From NCBI GenBank assembly GCA_012522185.1, contig JAAYKY010000007.1, positions 1 through 64,000 of the forward strand: a stretch of DNA of 64,000 nt, given 5' to 3'. The stretch comes from Flavobacteriaceae bacterium. GTDB taxonomy: Bacteria; Bacteroidota; Bacteroidia; Flavobacteriales; Weeksellaceae. Below the pieces are notes generated by a model. That model had not been told where the DNA came from and did not search any database. It was given only the letters and a program-made list of their open reading frames with translations. Position numbers and translations under genes: made by a program. Each line of letters opens with the position of its first letter. Position 1 is the first letter of the stretch. Below, in pieces: positions 42,576 to 51,168 of this stretch.

Positions 42576-43188
42576 CGGCTACACTTGCGTTTTTTCTTTG
42601 ATTATTGAATTCGATTAATGTATAATCCAGACTCGGTTCCGTGGTTTTGATTTTTTTCAATAAATAGGTTTTTCCGTCAAATGTCAAATCGATTTGTCGG
42701 ATGTATTTTTTGTAAGTCTTATCAGTCGGAATCATTTTCGCTACGAAATCATTCCCCGATTTCGAATAAGTAATTTTGAATTTCGTTTCGTCCAAAACGG
42801 CCGATCCATTCACGGTCCCCAACATAATCTGACTTAAATCTTTCAATAATTTGCTCGAAGAAAGATCGGATTGCTTGGTCTTGCCATTATCGTTCACAAA
42901 CATTTTATTGTTGTTGAAAATCACATAATAACTGAAGGGCGAAACGTATTCCCATCGGATTTTCGATTTGGATTTATAGTATAATTTTCCCGAAGATTTT
43001 ACATCATTTTCCATGAAATCCAAATGTTTTGTCTGGACAAAATCGCTTTGCAAGGAGTGGAGATCGGAAGTAGCTGAATTGATATTGGCTTTCAATTGAG
43101 CGATTTCAGATGAATTTAATTGTGAAAATACCAAACCAAATGGCGTCAACAAGAGAAGGAAACAAAATTTAAAAATAAGGCTCTTCAT
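42553..43188 (-). CDS. LolA-like periplasmic lipoprotein carrier
   Basis: The 211-aa protein has a signal peptide (1-22). The half-barrel fold is shown by LQSDFVQTKHLDFMENDVKSSGKLYYKSKSKIRWEY-type sequence (residues about 45-80), diagnostic of LolA (outer-membrane lipoprotein carrier). In pigment clusters a dedicated LolA is thought to carry the lipid product across the periplasm. It overlaps both neighbours (23 and 20 nt), so is tightly coupled with the lipoprotein and deacetylase genes. Confidence 0.88.
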   Translation of the reverse strand: MKSLIFKFCFLLLLTPFGLVFSQLNSSEIAQLKANINSATSDLHSLQSDFVQTKHLDFMENDVKSSGKLYYKSKSKIRWEYVSPFSYYVIFNNNKMFVNDNGKTKQSDLSSSKLLKDLSQIMLGTVNGSAVLDETKFKITYSKSGNDFVAKMIPTDKTYKKYIRQIDLTFDGKTYLLKKIKTTEPSLDYTLIEFNNQRKNASVADEKFSFM

Positions 43189-43939
43189 TGATCAATTCAT
43201 TTATGGTAACAAAACTAAGGTTTTTGCGCTCAACTTCAGGCAATAAGTGTTCCAGAATCGGGATAATGTTTTCATGTGAATCGTGCAAAAGAACGATGTC
43301 GCCCGCTTTTAGGTTTTTCCTCAGTTTTGAAAGAATTTTTTTCGGATTTCTTAATATCGTATCATAGGTTCTTTGATTCCATCCGATAGTAAGATGTCCT
43401 GTTTTTTCTAATGCATCTGCCAAATGTGGCGTGGTCACTCCATAAGGCGGACGGAAAAATTTCGGCTTTTTGCCTGTAATTTTCTGAATTTCCAAATCCG
43501 TTTCTTCAATTTCTTTGAGCCATCTGGCTTTTCCTTTGAAATCAATGGTTTTTGAATGGGTGAAACTATGATTTCCAATGCTATGTCCTTCATCCAGAAT
43601 TCTTTCCACCAAATAGGGGTGTTTTTTTAAGTTTTCTCCAATCAAGAAAAAACTTGCTTTTGCCCGATGTTTTTTTAATAATTCCAGAACTTTCGGTGTG
43701 TAAATGGGATGAGGTCCATCGTCAAATGTCAAAGCAATTTTTTGAGAATTTTTATCGCCAGAATGAATGGCCGGAATGAAGAAGTTGAATTGAATTTTGG
43801 AGGAAACAATGACGATAAAAATCAATAAAACTAAAAAGGGAAATAAAATCCAAGTCCAGTTAAACCCCAAATACCAGAAAATTCCAGCTAGAAAAAAACT
43901 GTCGAAGATTAAGATGTAAAAGAGGAATTTTCGTTTCAT
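43169..43939 (-). CDS. Polysaccharide deacetylase (CE4), membrane anchored
   Basis: The 256-aa protein has two membrane helices in residues 5-50. The NodB-like domain has TFDDGPH (metal Asp pair), SIGNHSFTH (HxxxH ligands), RPPYG and LLHDSH. All CE4 motifs are present, so it should remove an acyl group from a sugar, perhaps on the pigment's head group or on peptidoglycan. It starts inside the LolA-side overlap and shares 4 nt with the CLF-like gene. Confidence 0.9.
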   Translation of the reverse strand: MKRKFLFYILIFDSFFLAGIFWYLGFNWTWILFPFLVLLIFIVIVSSKIQFNFFIPAIHSGDKNSQKIALTFDDGPHPIYTPKVLELLKKHRAKASFFLIGENLKKHPYLVERILDEGHSIGNHSFTHSKTIDFKGKARWLKEIEETDLEIQKITGKKPKFFRPPYGVTTPHLADALEKTGHLTIGWNQRTYDTILRNPKKILSKLRKNLKAGDIVLLHDSHENIIPILEHLLPEVERKNLSFVTINELINEEPYF

Positions 43940-44994
43940 TCTTTGCTCAAGAAAATCAGGGAATGGTTGTTTCCTCTTCGCTGATTGTAAACCAAAATAT
44001 TCTGATAAGCATCTCTTTCCAAATTGTTTAGCTTCAAAATTTCAGGAATTTTTTGATGCTCCAAAACTTTAAATCCTGTTTCAATAGCCAAAGCCGTTAC
44101 CGTATCAAATTCCCCAAAAATATTTTTATAAATCATTTGAGGTTTGTCTTTGAAAATACCTTTGGAAACCGTTTCATAAATTCCATCGTAGCGGGAATCT
44201 CCGTTATAGCCCAAAATCACTGCATCGATTTCTTCAATTTGAATTCGATTTTTTTCAAGGAAATTTTGAATGAATTCTTCTGTGTTTTGCACTTCAAATT
44301 TGGTTTCTACCGCTGAAATTACGCCCAAATAATTTTCAGGTTTCTTTGCGGAAGCCAGAAAAAATCCGGCACCTTCGGCATTGACTTCTCCGATGGATTT
44401 AGAATTGATGTCGATAGGAATTTTAGGATTTTCCAGATTGACATAGCCGGCGGAATTCCAGAATTCCATCGTTTTTTCGCTGATTTCATCCAGTCCACCG
44501 ATTAAAATTTGATGTTCCGGGTTTTCATTCAAATACAAAATCGCATCCAAAACCGCTGACTCAAAGGAGTTTGCATTGTTGGTGTACGTCATATTATATC
44601 CTTTGCAACCCAATGCCAAAGCAACCGTCGCAGCCGCCATATTGTGCGTGGATTGGATAAAGGGTGTCGGGTTGAGCATTGCGCCGTCGTTGTCCCACAT
44701 GGCTTCCACAAACTTTTCGGAATCGCGCAGACAGCCTTGTCCGGTTCCGGTGATGACCGCATCAATTCTGGGACTTTCCGCTTTTTGAATGGCTTTTTGC
44801 GAAGCATAAACCGCCATTCGCATACTTTTTCCCATTCGCCGCAACTGCATCGGCGGAATGAACTCTTTGTAATCCGGGGCGTTGACTTCTATGGCATTTT
44901 CGGAATATTCTGTGATTTCATCAAAAAAATAATCATCCCGAAAACTCGGTTGAATAGAAATCGAACAGCTGCTATGGATGTAGATTTTTTTCAT
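43936..44994 (-). CDS. Chain-length-factor-like ketosynthase (no catalytic Cys)
   Basis: This 352-aa thiolase-fold protein starts at ATG 44994 (MKKIYIHSS). Where active ketosynthases have TACSS, it reads YTNNANSFESA, so the Cys is lost, and the two HxT/HxL catalytic His motifs are also missing. This is the pattern of a chain-length factor (KS-beta), which pairs with an active KS to set polyene length. The active KS gene directly precedes it, sharing one base. The pairing is an inference from order. Confidence 0.82.
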   Translation of the reverse strand: MKKIYIHSSCSISIQPSFRDDYFFDEITEYSENAIEVNAPDYKEFIPPMQLRRMGKSMRMAVYASQKAIQKAESPRIDAVITGTGQGCLRDSEKFVEAMWDNDGAMLNPTPFIQSTHNMAAATVALALGCKGYNMTYTNNANSFESAVLDAILYLNENPEHQILIGGLDEISEKTMEFWNSAGYVNLENPKIPIDINSKSIGEVNAEGAGFFLASAKKPENYLGVISAVETKFEVQNTEEFIQNFLEKNRIQIEEIDAVILGYNGDSRYDGIYETVSKGIFKDKPQMIYKNIFGEFDTVTALAIETGFKVLEHQKIPEILKLNNLERDAYQNILVYNQRRGNNHSLIFLSKE

Positions 44995-46184
44995 TAAACT
45001 TTTTGAAAGATTAAACAACTACAATTCCCACCAAATCCCAATGAATTTGATAATACGGTATGGATTTCTTTGGATTTGATTTCGGTTTGAGGTTTCAAAT
45101 CAAATTCTTTCATCGGGGTTTTCCAGTTCAAATTCGCAAAAACCTTTTGATTTTTCAGTGCTAACAGCGAAAAAACCGCTTCGACTGCTCCTGCGGCAGC
45201 CAAAGTGTGTCCGGTAAAGGCTTTGGTGGAACTGAAATCGGGAATTCTTTCAAAAATCCGGCTCAAGGATTTTCCTTCCGAAAAGTCATTATTCGGTGTT
45301 GCCGTTCCGTGTGCATTAACATAATCAATCACTTCCGGTTTCAAATCCGCAATTTCCAAGGCAGTTTTCATCGCCAGATAAGCGCCTTCCCCATCGTCCG
45401 AAGAAGCGGTTTGATGAAAAGCATCATTGGCATTTCCATATCCAGCCAAAAAACCTAAAACCTTTTTATTACCAACCGATTTTTCTGACTCCAAAACGAT
45501 GTAAGCGGCTGCTTCTCCCAGATTTAATCCTTTTCGTTCTTCATCAAAAGGTTGACAATGTTCGTCCGAATAAATCATCAGCGAAGAAAATCCATTGATG
45601 GTAAATGCCGAAAGCGAATCGGTTCCGCCGACGATCACCCGATCAAGAATTCCCGCTTTGATCATTCTTGCGCCGAGCATAATCGCATTGGCAGCAGACG
45701 AGCAAGCGGTGCTGATGGTCGTTACATAATCTTTAATTCCCAAGATTTCGGCAATTTGTTCGGCGTGCACACCGCAATTTTGAGTAGGAATGAATTTCCG
45801 GTTTGCTTCCGACTCCTTGAAGTCGAAATAATATTTTTCGGTGGCGTCCATTCCGCCTACAGTGGTAGCCGAAATAAAGCCGGTTTTCAACCCGTCGTTT
45901 ACATTTATTCCGGCGGAAAGAACTGCTTCCTTAGCGGCTTTCAGGCCGATCAATGTACTTCGGGTGAAAGCTTGTTTGGGATTTAAATTTAATTCGGAAT
46001 AGAGTTCTTCATTGGAAATAAGAATCTCGCCGACCCATTTTTCCTCGTGGATCAAAGGATCTTTTACCGAATATTTTTTTATGCCGTGCCGGTTTTCCAG
46101 CAAAGAAGTTTCGTTTTCAGCCAGATTGTTTCCGATGGCCGAAATTATACCCATTCCGGTAATGGCAATCGGTTGTTTATTCAT
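44994..46184 (-). CDS. Beta-ketoacyl-ACP synthase (KS-alpha, FabF-like)
   Basis: In this 396-aa condensing enzyme the catalytic triad is complete: Cys in STACSSAAN (near 160), His in NAHGTATPNND (near 290) and His in FTGHTLAAAGAVE (near 325); the C-terminal NSLGFGGNC is also typical. It extends the polyene chain with malonyl-ACP. It overlaps the ACP gene upstream and the CLF-like gene downstream by one base each, forming a KS-CLF-ACP core. Confidence 0.94.
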   Translation of the reverse strand: MNKQPIAITGMGIISAIGNNLAENETSLLENRHGIKKYSVKDPLIHEEKWVGEILISNEELYSELNLNPKQAFTRSTLIGLKAAKEAVLSAGINVNDGLKTGFISATTVGGMDATEKYYFDFKESEANRKFIPTQNCGVHAEQIAEILGIKDYVTTISTACSSAANAIMLGARMIKAGILDRVIVGGTDSLSAFTINGFSSLMIYSDEHCQPFDEERKGLNLGEAAAYIVLESEKSVGNKKVLGFLAGYGNANDAFHQTASSDDGEGAYLAMKTALEIADLKPEVIDYVNAHGTATPNNDFSEGKSLSRIFERIPDFSSTKAFTGHTLAAAGAVEAVFSLLALKNQKVFANLNWKTPMKEFDLKPQTEIKSKEIHTVLSNSLGFGGNCSCLIFQKV

Positions 46185-46441
46185 TATTTCGGGCGGTTTG
46201 CTTCGATGTAATCTGCCATCGTCTGAACGGTTTCAAATACTTTTCGGCCTTCTTTGGGGTCAGCCAATTTGATTCCGTATTGTTTGTCCAACAAAACGAT
46301 CAGTTCGAGTGCGTCAATGGAGTCCAATCCCAGTCCGTCGCCAAAAAGTGGCGTATCGTCCTGTAAATCTTCAAGGGTTATATCTTCCAGGTTCAGCTGG
46401 GTGATGATTTTTTCTTTTAATTCTTGTTTTAATTCGCTCAT
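46184..46441 (-). CDS. Acyl carrier protein of the pigment cluster
   Basis: In this 85-aa protein, the phosphopantetheine attachment motif LGLDSIDALEL lies near 37-47 with Ser40 as the modified residue. Acidic helices are typical of ACPs. It probably carries the growing aryl-polyene chain for the neighbouring ketosynthases. It is the only ACP in the window, while flexirubin clusters usually have two or more. Confidence 0.93.
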   Translation of the reverse strand: MSELKQELKEKIITQLNLEDITLEDLQDDTPLFGDGLGLDSIDALELIVLLDKQYGIKLADPKEGRKVFETVQTMADYIEANRPK

Positions 46442-46443
46442 TT

Positions 46444-47049
46444 CTAATGGTATAAATTTTTTATGCTTTCAATGGTATGATTAGTAGTTCCTTCATTTTC
46501 AACTAAATAAATCAAAACATCGAGGTTGTTTTCATCGGCTTCGACCCATCCTGCCAAGACTTTATCAGCCTTGTTTTCGGATAAAATCTGTTCTGTATAA
46601 TTAACGAGATTTTCCGATGAAAATTTTTCAAATATAAGGAAAAGATTTTCACTGAATAATTGATGTCGGATGCTGATTTCGCCTAGCGCAATATTGGGCA
46701 AAGTATAAACAAAAACGGCCGGACTCGCTCCGGATTCTTGATTGTAAATTGTCTCGGCGTGCTTTTGGTCAGAAGCCCAGCTTGCACCACGATTGGAAAA
46801 GACCAATGCGGTATTGGTTTCCCGGATTTGGACTTTTTTCGAAATAAATTCGACAGCCAGAAATGCCGCTTTACAAAGCAAATCCATTTTGAAAAATTTG
46901 GGATAATTCGCTTCGGAATTCCGATAAATGGTTTTCAAAAAATCCGATACGGACTCATCGGGATTTCGCTCCCATAGGACTTTTCCGTCAGAAATGATTT
47001 TCTGATTTGTAATGCGAGAATAGGATGAGATTTTCCAGGTTTGAGTCAT
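46444..47049 (-). CDS. Short ketosynthase-like protein (N-terminal half only)
   Basis: The 201-aa protein segment TALVFSNRGASWASDQKH and SPAVFVYTLPNIALGEISIR match the part of ketosynthases just before and around the active-site helix, but no catalytic Cys or His motif is present and the C-terminal half is missing. Comparable short proteins occur next to the ACP in other aryl-polyene/flexirubin clusters, so this is likely a conserved non-catalytic subunit rather than debris. It starts directly after the PIN toxin gene's stop. Confidence 0.65.
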   Translation of the reverse strand: MTQTWKISSYSRITNQKIISDGKVLWERNPDESVSDFLKTIYRNSEANYPKFFKMDLLCKAAFLAVEFISKKVQIRETNTALVFSNRGASWASDQKHAETIYNQESGASPAVFVYTLPNIALGEISIRHQLFSENLFLIFEKFSSENLVNYTEQILSENKADKVLAGWVEADENNLDVLIYLVENEGTTNHTIESIKNLYH

Positions 47050-47457
47050 CTATTTACTTAATATTTCTTTGAATTTATGTAAATCAGCAATTGAAACTTT
47101 AGGGAATTCAATATCATTTAAAACATTAAAATCTTTATCATGCGTGATGATAAATTCAGCTCCTGAATTGATGGCAGCATCTATAAATTTATTATCATCG
47201 GGATCGTCTTTAATTAAATTCCATTTATAAAAAACATCAACTTGTTCGGTGTTTGATGAGTTTAAAATTTCTAAAATAATATTTTCGGCTAATGTAGGGG
47301 AATAAAAATCAGCAATGATTTCATTGTATTCATCTAAAATCTCATTTGAATAACATAAAATGAAATCTTTTCTTCGAAAAGCGTCCCACGCCCATCGAAA
47401 TTTTGATTGTTTCGGAATGGAAACTAAAAGACAATTAGTGTCCAAAATAATTTTCAT
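47050..47457 (-). CDS. PIN-family toxin of a toxin-antitoxin pair
   Basis: This 135-aa PIN ribonuclease has D6 (DTN), E39 or E43, D87/D88 (DPDDNKFIDAA) and D107 (THDKDF) in the expected order. It fits the COG1569-like group annotated as putative TA toxin, PIN family. Its ATG overlaps the antitoxin stop by one base, and its own stop abuts the next pigment gene. It is an insertion into the biosynthetic cluster. Confidence 0.88.
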   Translation of the reverse strand: MKIILDTNCLLVSIPKQSKFRWAWDAFRRKDFILCYSNEILDEYNEIIADFYSPTLAENIILEILNSSNTEQVDVFYKWNLIKDDPDDNKFIDAAINSGAEFIITHDKDFNVLNDIEFPKVSIADLHKFKEILSK

Positions 47458-47687
47458 TATTTATAAGGAGTTCTTTTGTGAGCCTGAAGAAAGTCTTCTA
47501 ATTTTTCTTGAGAGAGATTTTTATTCTTCCAAATAAAATCAGCTTCTTCATCTACTTTTTTCTGATAAAATTCAACCAAAAAATCCTTCAGCTCCTCTAA
47601 ACTCAAATTATCATGACTATGTGAGAACATTTTGAGTAAATGAAGTTGAATGGAATTCAATGGATTTTCTAAAGCAGGATTACTCAT
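47457..47687 (-). CDS. Putative antitoxin of the PIN pair
   Basis: This 76-aa helical, charged protein (LHLLKMFSHSHDNLSLEELKDFLV) comes before and overlaps the PIN toxin gene, the usual order for type II pairs. No ribbon-helix-helix motif is obvious. A promoter probably lies in the 52 nt upstream. The antitoxin role rests on position and size; many COG1569 toxins have such partners. Confidence 0.72.
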   Translation of the reverse strand: MSNPALENPLNSIQLHLLKMFSHSHDNLSLEELKDFLVEFYQKKVDEEADFIWKNKNLSQEKLEDFLQAHKRTPYK

Positions 47688-47739
47688 TTTTGTTTAATCA
47701 TTTACACAAATATACAATATATAGCTAAATTAAAACAGT

Positions 47740-48855
47740 CTAAACTTTCTCAAAAACCGTTGCAATATTACTTCCCCCAAAACCCGAAGCGGTTTTTAAA
47801 AAAGTTTTCAATTTTTTCTTTTCGGCAGTTCGGATGATATTGACCGGATGTGTCGTCCCTTGATTTTCAAATCTAAGCGAAGGAATGAGTACATTGTTTT
47901 TCAGAGAATGAATGCTCAGAATGGTTTCCAAAATTCCGCTCGCGCCCAATGTATGTCCGAAATAAGCTTTGAGACTATTGGTCGGGATTTCCGATAAACC
48001 GCAACGATGAAAAGCAATCGACTCCATTTCATCATTGTACAAAGTGGCGGTTCCATGAGCTGAAATAAAATCAATTTCCACTTCGGAATTTTCCAATGCT
48101 TTTTGGATACTTCGAACCAAACCTTCGCCGGTTCGCGAGGGACCTGAAATATGATTGGCATCGTTGAAATTCCCACTTCCGAGAATTTTTACAGAATTTT
48201 CCGAAGGAATTTTACTCAGACAAACTGCTGCAATGGCTTCGCCTAAATTAATCCCGTTTCGGTCGCGATCAAAGGGTTTGCAAACCGTATCGCTCACCGC
48301 TTGAAAAGACTCAAAACCCGATAAAATAAAACGGGAAACTTCATCGGCTCCAATGACAATGGCATTTTCAAATTGATCCGATTGCAATAATCTTCGGGCA
48401 TATTCAATGGCCAATGAACCCGAAATACAGGCATTGGAAAGGATTTGAATTTTATTTTTCAGTGAAAAATATTGCTCGATTTTTTGGGTCAATGAAGTCA
48501 GCAAAGCTCTGTCGTTTGAAAACTCCGAATTGGGATTTCCTAAAATGGAAATATTCCCTTTGGTGGAAGAAAGAATCACTAAAGTTTTTTCATTCAGCTG
48601 TACGTTTTTCTTCGAAATCAAATCTTTCAGACAAAGAACAATCAGTTTTTCGAGTCGGGTAAAACTTTCGTCTGCAATTAAACCTTCCCAATTTTTTTCT
48701 TCAATCAGCGCAGCCGGAAAATCATTTGGAGAAAGTTGAGGGTTCGAATGTTTTTTCACCGCTGACTGTCCCGACAGGATTTTTTCAAACGCCAGTTCGC
48801 TTCCGAGTCCGAAAGGAGTGATCAAAGAATCTGCTGTTATGAAAATATCGGTCAT
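47740..48855 (-). CDS. Beta-ketoacyl-ACP synthase (second FabF-like)
   Basis: This 371-aa protein starts at ATG 48855 (MTDIFITADS), preferred to an upstream ATG inside a repeat. Cys in SNACISGS (near 157), His in SAHGTATLYND and His in YFGHTLGASG form a full catalytic triad. It is a second active condensing enzyme of the pigment cluster, perhaps for chain initiation. It is separated from the KS-CLF core by the toxin-antitoxin pair. Confidence 0.92.
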   Translation of the reverse strand: MTDIFITADSLITPFGLGSELAFEKILSGQSAVKKHSNPQLSPNDFPAALIEEKNWEGLIADESFTRLEKLIVLCLKDLISKKNVQLNEKTLVILSSTKGNISILGNPNSEFSNDRALLTSLTQKIEQYFSLKNKIQILSNACISGSLAIEYARRLLQSDQFENAIVIGADEVSRFILSGFESFQAVSDTVCKPFDRDRNGINLGEAIAAVCLSKIPSENSVKILGSGNFNDANHISGPSRTGEGLVRSIQKALENSEVEIDFISAHGTATLYNDEMESIAFHRCGLSEIPTNSLKAYFGHTLGASGILETILSIHSLKNNVLIPSLRFENQGTTHPVNIIRTAEKKKLKTFLKTASGFGGSNIATVFEKV

Positions 48856-48868
48856 TTTAAATTCTATT

Positions 48869-48910
48869 TTTACCACAAAGTACACTAAGTTTTTTCACAA
48901 AGTACACAAG
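48869..48910 (+). repeat. 43-bp-family CACAAAG repeat, single unit
   Basis: TTTACCACAAAGTACACTAAG is followed by TTTTTTCACAAAGTACACAAG, the same family as the inverted pair at 20731-20830. It lies between the thioesterase and ketosynthase genes. Confidence 0.7.
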
Positions 48911-48941
48911 AAATAATTGGTACATTATTATTATTTTAAAA

Positions 48942-49355
48942 TTACATTAAATCATATTTCTTTTTCCATTCCTCAAAAAACGGCGGATTGGACAGAAATA
49001 ATTCGCCTTTTTCCTGGTCGGTAAAAACCTGAATCGTTTCTCCGGTTGCGACGAGCTGGCCTTCTTCGTTGAAAATTTTATACGTAAAATGCAGTTTTGC
49101 CGCCGCTTGATTGATATGAGTGGTTTCAATGCTCGCCCAATCTCCGTGTCGCAGAGGCAATTTATAATCCACAGTACACTTTACAATCGGTGCAAATAGT
49201 CCCGCGTTTTGAATGTCTTTGTAAGAAATCCCAAATTTCTCGCCAAATGCTTCCCGTCCGTCTTCCAGATAGGTCACATAATGCCCGTGCCAGACAATCC
49301 CCAACGGATCCGTCTCGTTAAATCTTACCCTAAATTTTGAAGTATGTGAAAGCAT
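48942..49355 (-). CDS. Acyl-CoA/ACP thioesterase (4HBT hotdog)
   Basis: In this 137-aa protein, RFNETDPLGIVWHGHYVTYLEDGREAFGE-type sequence near 9-37 is the 4-hydroxybenzoyl-CoA thioesterase signature, with Asp in DPLGIVWH as the catalytic residue. It likely releases or proofreads acyl intermediates of the pigment path. The beta-helix gene precedes it by 2 nt. Confidence 0.9.
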   Translation of the reverse strand: MLSHTSKFRVRFNETDPLGIVWHGHYVTYLEDGREAFGEKFGISYKDIQNAGLFAPIVKCTVDYKLPLRHGDWASIETTHINQAAAKLHFTYKIFNEEGQLVATGETIQVFTDQEKGELFLSNPPFFEEWKKKYDLM

Positions 49356-49357
49356 TT

Positions 49358-49867
49358 TTATTCTATATTTAAATCAAGCACTCCTAAGTTGTTCTCAATT
49401 ATTGGGGTAACTTCAAAAGTTACAGGAATGTCATGAGGCTTTCCTAATAAATTTGTTCCCTTAAGAAATTGGTTGTTTTTTATTAATACTAAACTTTCAA
49501 ACCAACAATCAAAAAAATTAACAAAATCATGAAAATAATTGTTGCAAATTGAAATAGTGTTTTGTTGATTATGTCCTCCCGACTGAAAGTCTAAATATTC
49601 TTCAAATACACAGTTTTCTATCTGTAGTCCGCCTTGGAAATATGTAAATACGAATTGTGATTTTTTAAATTTGGTATTGGATAGTTTGACGACTTTATTA
49701 AATCTTGTTACGCTACCGGAAAAATATTCTATTTCACAATTCTCTATTATAACTTCTTTATTCCAAATTTTATTTGTTTCAAGATTAATTTGTCCAGATA
49801 TGGTTAGCCCAACTAATGGTTTTCCTTTTTGTAAAAGTTCTAAAGCTTCAAAATTTGTGACTTTCAT
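49358..49867 (-). CDS. Beta-helix (pentapeptide-like) protein, unknown function
   Basis: In this 169-aa protein, repeated five-residue steps such as LSNTKFKKSQFVFTYFQGGLQIENCVFEEYLDF suggest a right-handed beta-helix of the pentapeptide-repeat kind. No signal peptide. It sits between the ABC permease gene (8 nt) and thioesterase gene (2 nt), so it is in the operon, yet such genes are not part of standard pigment clusters. It may be a passenger. Confidence 0.65.
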   Translation of the reverse strand: MKVTNFEALELLQKGKPLVGLTISGQINLETNKIWNKEVIIENCEIEYFSGSVTRFNKVVKLSNTKFKKSQFVFTYFQGGLQIENCVFEEYLDFQSGGHNQQNTISICNNYFHDFVNFFDCWFESLVLIKNNQFLKGTNLLGKPHDIPVTFEVTPIIENNLGVLDLNIE

Positions 49868-49875
49868 TGCCTTCT

Positions 49876-51168
49876 TTATATCAAGTTATTCCTCTTATTA
49901 ATCCAAACCGAAAGCATAAAAGTTCCGACAAAAAACAGAAACAAAAACAATAATTCTTTGGAAATATCCATTAGACTTCCGTTCCGTAAAATGATGTCAT
50001 AAAAAGCCGTAATTCCCCAGTTCATCGGCGAAAACACCGCCACTTTCTGCATAATTTCCGGCATCATATAAACCGGCACCCAAATTCCACCGATGGCCGA
50101 TAGGATAATCGTAAAAATCGCTCCGAAGGGCGCACTTTGTTCCTGGGTTTTCATAATCGTTCCGATTAAAATTCCCAATCCGATGGCTGCAAAGGACGAG
50201 AAAATCACCACGATGGTCATCGGGATTAATTTTCCGCCGGGTTTGAAAGGAATCAATCCCAATTGTGGGAAAATAAATCTCGCAATCAGCAACATTACCA
50301 CAAACTGAATCAGACAAATCACGGTATAAGTGATGATTTTGCCGGACGCAATCGTCGCATAGGAAACTGGACTTGTACGAATGCGGATGATGGTTCCCAG
50401 ATTTTTTTCTTTGACGATGTTGATGCCAAGCGGGACGACAATAAAGAAAATTCCGAAAAGAATCCAAGCGGGAACGTTGTGCTGAACCGTGTTGGGATGA
50501 ATTCCATCTTCGCCTTTTTGGGCAATGATTTCCTCGAACTGAATCGCATTTTCGGTCATCGTATTTCCTTCGGTTTCGATGCCCATTTGTTCTTCAAAAA
50601 CCGAATAAATCTTTCGGGACTCCACTTTGGACATCAGTTTTTCAATATCGTTTTTGACGGAATTCCTAAAAGTTTCGCCAACGGCCGGATCAAAATATAG
50701 TTTGATTTTGGATAAATTTTCTTCGACTAAATCTTCCGAACTGTTTTCAGAAGAATCGTTTTCTTCGAGTGAAAATTCGGCGAGAATTTTTTCGACATTG
50801 GAATGAATTCTTGTTTCCAGTCCTTCGGAAAGATTTTCAGGAATGACAAGCGCAATCTGGTATTTTCCGTCGCTGACGAGTTTGAGTGCGGTCGTTTCAT
50901 CGATGGCTTCATCTTTCCAATTCTGAATCAATTCCAGTGCTTCTGCTTCTTCGATATTTTTTTCAATGATTTCCCCGAATTCGCCTTGGTCATTGTTCAC
51001 CAAAACCACCGACATTGTATTGCTTGTAGAGTCCTTGAATGTAGTTTGCTGAATAAGCGTAATGGTAATCAGCAAAATCGCGGGCATGATGAAAAGAATG
51101 CCCAATCCGCCCCAATCGCGCACCAAAAGCAACATTTCTTTCTTTATGGAAGCCAATAATTTATGCAT
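49876..51168 (-). CDS. ABC-2 type transporter permease
   Basis: This 430-aa membrane subunit has one N-terminal helix (LGILFIMPAILLITITLI), a 190-residue periplasmic loop rich in Glu/Ser, and five C-terminal helices including NLGTIIRIRTSPVSYATIASGK, typical of ABC2_membrane_3 proteins. It pairs with the ATPase gene that overlaps it by 8 nt. It probably exports the pigment lipid or precursor. Confidence 0.93.
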   Translation of the reverse strand: MHKLLASIKKEMLLLVRDWGGLGILFIMPAILLITITLIQQTTFKDSTSNTMSVVLVNNDQGEFGEIIEKNIEEAEALELIQNWKDEAIDETTALKLVSDGKYQIALVIPENLSEGLETRIHSNVEKILAEFSLEENDSSENSSEDLVEENLSKIKLYFDPAVGETFRNSVKNDIEKLMSKVESRKIYSVFEEQMGIETEGNTMTENAIQFEEIIAQKGEDGIHPNTVQHNVPAWILFGIFFIVVPLGINIVKEKNLGTIIRIRTSPVSYATIASGKIITYTVICLIQFVVMLLIARFIFPQLGLIPFKPGGKLIPMTIVVIFSSFAAIGLGILIGTIMKTQEQSAPFGAIFTIILSAIGGIWVPVYMMPEIMQKVAVFSPMNWGITAFYDIILRNGSLMDISKELLFLFLFFVGTFMLSVWINKRNNLI

